A stretch of 7,557 bases of DNA from Oscillospiraceae bacterium (GTDB lineage Bacteria > Bacillota_A > Clostridia > Saccharofermentanales > Saccharofermentanaceae): positions 1 through 7,557 of the forward strand of contig CADAXO010000124.1 of NCBI GenBank assembly GCA_902791885.1, read 5' to 3'. Of the stretch, positions 5,638 through 7,557 are shown piece after piece. The notes under the pieces are model-generated. The model was not told where the DNA came from and did not search any database. It saw only the letters and a list, made by a program, of their open reading frames with translations. The position numbers and the translations under genes are program-made. How positions within the stretch are numbered: position 1 is the stretch's first letter; each line of letters opens with the position of its first letter.

Positions 5638-6395
5638 AGACTCTCGATATTAAGACTCTTAGATCCCTTAGTGCATGCGCCGCCGTCAAGGTCGATGTAG
5701 ATCTCGACGATCCTTAAGTTACCGTCAGCATCCGTTGTGAGGTAAATATAATTCATTCCTGCTACGACCTGAGAAGCCAGGAGAGCGATCGGATTGTAGA
5801 TGCTGTTTGCAAGACGGAATTCTGCGAGTCTTTCGTCGGTGACTTCAAAGTCCATGACATCTTCCCAACCGCCGGGTACGGGTGCTGTCTGAACCTCTGT
5901 AGCAAGGAAATCACCATCGTAAACATCGATGCATGTGTAATCGGGCTGGCATACCTTGGCGATGGAGACGTTGCCTGCGCCGTCATCGAGAACGAAGACG
6001 AAGGACCAGTAGGAAACGGGATCAGCCGTTACTGTAGTTGATTTGCAAAGGAAGCAGTGGATCGTGTCGCCGTTGTCGAAGCTTCCCAAGTAGAACTCGG
6101 GGGTGTAGCCTACGCCTACGAATCCCTGCAGGGCCTGCTCGAAAAGATCATTCAGTTCAGGCGTTACTTCCGTATCAACAGCAGGAGCTGCGGCTTCTGT
6201 CTCGGCTGCAGTTGTCTCGATAACTTCTGCTTCTGTTGTCTCGACGGCTTCGGTTGTCTCTGCAGCAGCTGTTGTCTCTACGACTGATGCCTGTGCTTCT
6301 GTCTCTGCAGAAGTCTCAGCAGGGGTGCTGGAGCATGCTGCGAAGCAGGATAAGCCGAGAGTTGCTGTCAGGATAAGTGACATTGCTTTTTTCAT
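5631..6395 (-). CDS. Lipoprotein with two cystatin-like repeats
   Basis: This is a 254-residue secreted lipoprotein. The signal peptide ends in FAAC (Cys21 lipidated; Phe at -3 is less usual than Leu). A linker of Glu, Thr and Ala (about 24-72) follows, typical of clostridial surface lipoproteins. Two related segments then appear: one at about 77-147 with YTPEFYLGS and the cysteine pair HCFLC (114, 117), and one at about 185-245 with YNPIALLAS followed by QVVAG (209-213) and MNYIYL. The pattern Y-x-P-x3-L-x-S aligns at identical spacing in both. QVVAG followed by a Tyr-containing strand is the hallmark loop of the cystatin fold, which in eukaryotes wedges into cysteine proteases. PGGW (174-177) lies between the repeats. 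ATG 6395-6393 is set by AAGAAGG seven bases upstream. The function is unknown. Protease inhibition is a hypothesis, because the fold also serves other binding roles. Confidence 0.8.
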   Translation of the reverse strand: MKKAMSLILTATLGLSCFAACSSTPAETSAETEAQASVVETTAAAETTEAVETTEAEVIETTAAETEAAAPAVDTEVTPELNDLFEQALQGFVGVGYTPEFYLGSFDNGDTIHCFLCKSTTVTADPVSYWSFVFVLDDGAGNVSIAKVCQPDYTCIDVYDGDFLATEVQTAPVPGGWEDVMDFEVTDERLAEFRLANSIYNPIALLASQVVAGMNYIYLTTDADGNLRIVEIYIDLDGGACTKGSKSLNIESLY

Positions 6396-6431
6396 GTTAA
6401 AACCTTCTTTCTATCCTTATTCGGTAATTGA

Positions 6432-6440
6432 ATTCTATCA
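6432..6440 (-). promoter_or_regulatory. Extended -10 promoter overlapping the methyltransferase stop
   Basis: On the minus strand TGaTAGAAT (6440-6432) is an extended -10. Its TGA is the stop codon of the FkbM gene. It would start transcription near 6425, giving the lipoprotein gene a leader of about 30 nt. No clear -35 is seen. The 11-mer GTGATAGAATT also occurs in the promoter at 7461-7471. Confidence 0.45.
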
Positions 6441-7414
6441 CACGAAGTAAAAACAGGTATCCCAGGCCGGTATCGAAGGGGTGTGGCGGATATAGACCTT
6501 GTAGCCGGGATTAAGCTCCAGCACGCGTAAAGGAAGTTCGAAGATATCCTCGCTTCTGTGGTAGCAGGCGATATTCATAGCGGGCTTGAACCTTCTTATC
6601 GTCTCAGCGCCGCCTCTGATCGCAGCAAGCTCCGCGCCTTCGACATCGAACTTAATAAAATCCGCTTCTCTGCCGTTGAGAAGTCCGTCTATGGTCACGG
6701 TGGGGACTATGGTCCCGCCCTCTTTGGTAAGGCTCGTTCCGCGGCCGATGTTCTTAATTACTTCCGCCTCGCCTTCTTCATCCGACACGAAGGCCTGAAC
6801 ATACTCGATGGGGATGTTAGAGGCGATGGCTTCCGTGTTCTCTTTAAGTTTTCTCATATTGCGCCTGTCGGGCTCGACTGCGATTATCCCGCTGATATCA
6901 GGGAAAAGGGAGGAATACCGGGCAGGAGTCAGCCTCCTCCTGGGAGACCTCGCAGTGACGAAGATGCCTGATGTCACCCGTGATGCGGGCAGTGATTATG
7001 TCCTCGTAGGTCTGCCGCGACAGCTCGTCCGCGAGAAGCCCGTGAACCCGCGTCATGGCTTCAAGATTACGCTCGTAGAACCCGATATCGAAGAGATTAT
7101 CCCCGTAAACCGGCACGTCCGGGGCGTAGAATTCGCATTTCGAGGAGATCTCATCGACGTAAGAGAGGACCTCGGGACGAGAGGAGCCGAAGCACATAAG
7201 GACGATCATGTCCTTCCCGAACCTTGCAAGGCAGTCCTCGAAGGACTCCACCTGCATGCCGTGAAATGTGCGGTTTCTGACAAATCCCGGGCTTGCGAAG
7301 AAGGCGCGCGATTATCTTGTCGGCGCCGTCTCCCGTGCCGTAAAGAACGACCGGACGGCCCACCGAAGCCTGCTCCTTAAGGTAAATCCACAAATCTTTT
7401 TTATATGTCTTCAT
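6438..7414 (-). pseudogene. FkbM-family SAM-dependent methyltransferase, broken at two points
   Basis: Three adjoining reading frames together give one FkbM-type protein. Frame one (from ATG 7414) has MKTYKKDLWIYLKEQAS and PVVLYGTGDGADKII. Frame two, from about 7305 to 6931, has FFASPGFVRNRTFHGMQVES, VLMCFGSSRPEVL, YAPDVPVYGDNLF and LLADELSRQTYEDII. Frame three, from about 6932 to 6438, has GIIAVEPDRRNMRKL, FIKFDVEGAELAAIRGG, YHRSEDIFELPL and TPSIPAWDT. At the first junction about 10 residues expected between ADKI and FFAS are missing. At the second about 25 are missing, including the SAM-binding motif I (DLGAYxGDT in homologues). Each lesion shifts the frame, so no active enzyme can be made unless the sequence is wrong. 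Such enzymes O-methylate sugars or other small acceptors. Motif II and the DVEGAE motif are intact, so the damage is recent or artefactual. There is no ribosome site before ATG 7414. Confidence 0.85.
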
Positions 7415-7416
7415 TT

Positions 7417-7427
7417 ACTATATTTTA
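7417..7427 (-). promoter_or_regulatory. -10-like sequence close to the methyltransferase start
   Basis: On the minus strand TAAAAT (7427-7422), overlapped by TATAGT (7422-7417), lies only two to seven bases before ATG 7414. No Shine-Dalgarno site with normal spacing is present. If this is the promoter, the transcript is leaderless. The -35 region is poor. Confidence 0.35.
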
Positions 7428-7440
7428 CACCACTCGTAAA

Positions 7441-7470
7441 TTGATAAAGGACCCGCCTCTGTGATAGAAT
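7441..7470 (+). promoter_or_regulatory. Strong sigma-A promoter with extended -10
   Basis: TTGATA (7441-7446) and TAGAAT (7465-7470) are separated by 18 bp, with TG at 7462-7463 making an extended -10. The predicted start is near 7477, with a leader of about 60 nt that contains GCGT-TTAT-ACGC (7494-7505), a small hairpin, and AAAGGAGT at 7521-7528. It drives the gene starting at 7537. Confidence 0.7.
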
Positions 7471-7536
7471 TTAGTGTCTAAATTGTAAGGCAAGCGTTTA
7501 TACGCACGCAATAAATGCCGAAAGGAGTCACAAGAC

Positions 7537-7557
7537 ATGATTTACACAAAAGAAGTC
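7537..7557 (+). CDS. Start of a truncated gene, possibly NifU-like Fe-S scaffold protein
   Basis: ATG 7537 begins MIYTKEV and runs to the window edge. The start is well supported by AAAGGAGT eight bases upstream and by the strong promoter at 7441-7470. From memory, MIYTKEVEEM-like N-termini occur in a clostridial iron-sulfur scaffold protein that is often strongly expressed and paired with a 'GGGtGRT' protein. Seven residues cannot prove this, so the identity is only a suggestion; the existence of a gene start is much safer. Confidence 0.7.

Noticed and set aside
6150..6330. Repeat array in the Glu/Thr-rich stretch
   Set aside because: The ETTEA-like codons are irregular and encode a low-complexity surface linker. 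There are no spacers, so it is not CRISPR or a minisatellite.
6808..7380. Plus-strand open frame of 190 codons opposite the FkbM gene
   Set aside because: The opposite strand carries clear FkbM protein motifs in three frames. The plus frame has no ribosome site or recognisable domain.
7494..7505. Riboswitch or attenuator in the leader at 7477-7536
   Set aside because: Only a four-pair GCGT/ACGC hairpin is present. The leader is too short for a known riboswitch, and no terminator follows.

Overview
The window looks like ordinary chromosome from a member of the Clostridia (Bacillota), probably a gut or rumen anaerobe. This is inferred from several things: an oxygen-sensitive type of aldo/keto reductase with a C-terminal double [4Fe-4S] module, a DUF4349 lipoprotein, a Glu/Thr/Ala-rich lipoprotein linker, strong GGAGG-type ribosome sites, extended -10 promoters and very compact packing. 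No phage, IS, CRISPR or RNA gene is visible. No stretch over 300 bases lacks a gene.

Layout, left to right. 1-381 (-): N-terminal part of an SLC13/ArsB-like permease that runs off the left edge. 451-1594 (+): an Fe-S aldo/keto reductase gene broken near position 550. 1649-2143 (+): an unrecognised 164-residue protein. 5024-2135 (-): a tight three-gene operon of DUF4349 lipoprotein, glycerate 2-kinase (TTG start) and the tRNA-modifying dehydratase TcdA. 5188-5637 (+): a small coiled-coil/zinc-ribbon protein with an exact 60-bp tandem duplication. 6395-5631 (-): a lipoprotein with what look like two cystatin-like repeats. 7414-6438 (-): an FkbM-family methyltransferase gene broken in two places, with its SAM-binding motif I gone. 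7537-7557 (+): the first seven codons of a gene with a strong promoter, possibly a NifU-like Fe-S scaffold protein.

The genes do not form one pathway. The operon joins an envelope protein, a three-carbon metabolic kinase and a tRNA modification enzyme, apparently through translational coupling rather than shared function. Two convergent gene pairs overlap at their stop codons, leaving no room for separate terminators.

The points most worth a second look are: a hairpin that would bury the ribosome site of the DUF4349 gene; the duplicated cystatin-like domain with a QVVAG motif; the exact 60-bp duplication carrying a hairpin in each unit; and three short frame-changing deletions in two otherwise well-conserved genes. 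The deletions mean either real gene decay or local assembly errors. I found no convincing new multi-gene system. The novelty lies in individual proteins and regulatory structures.
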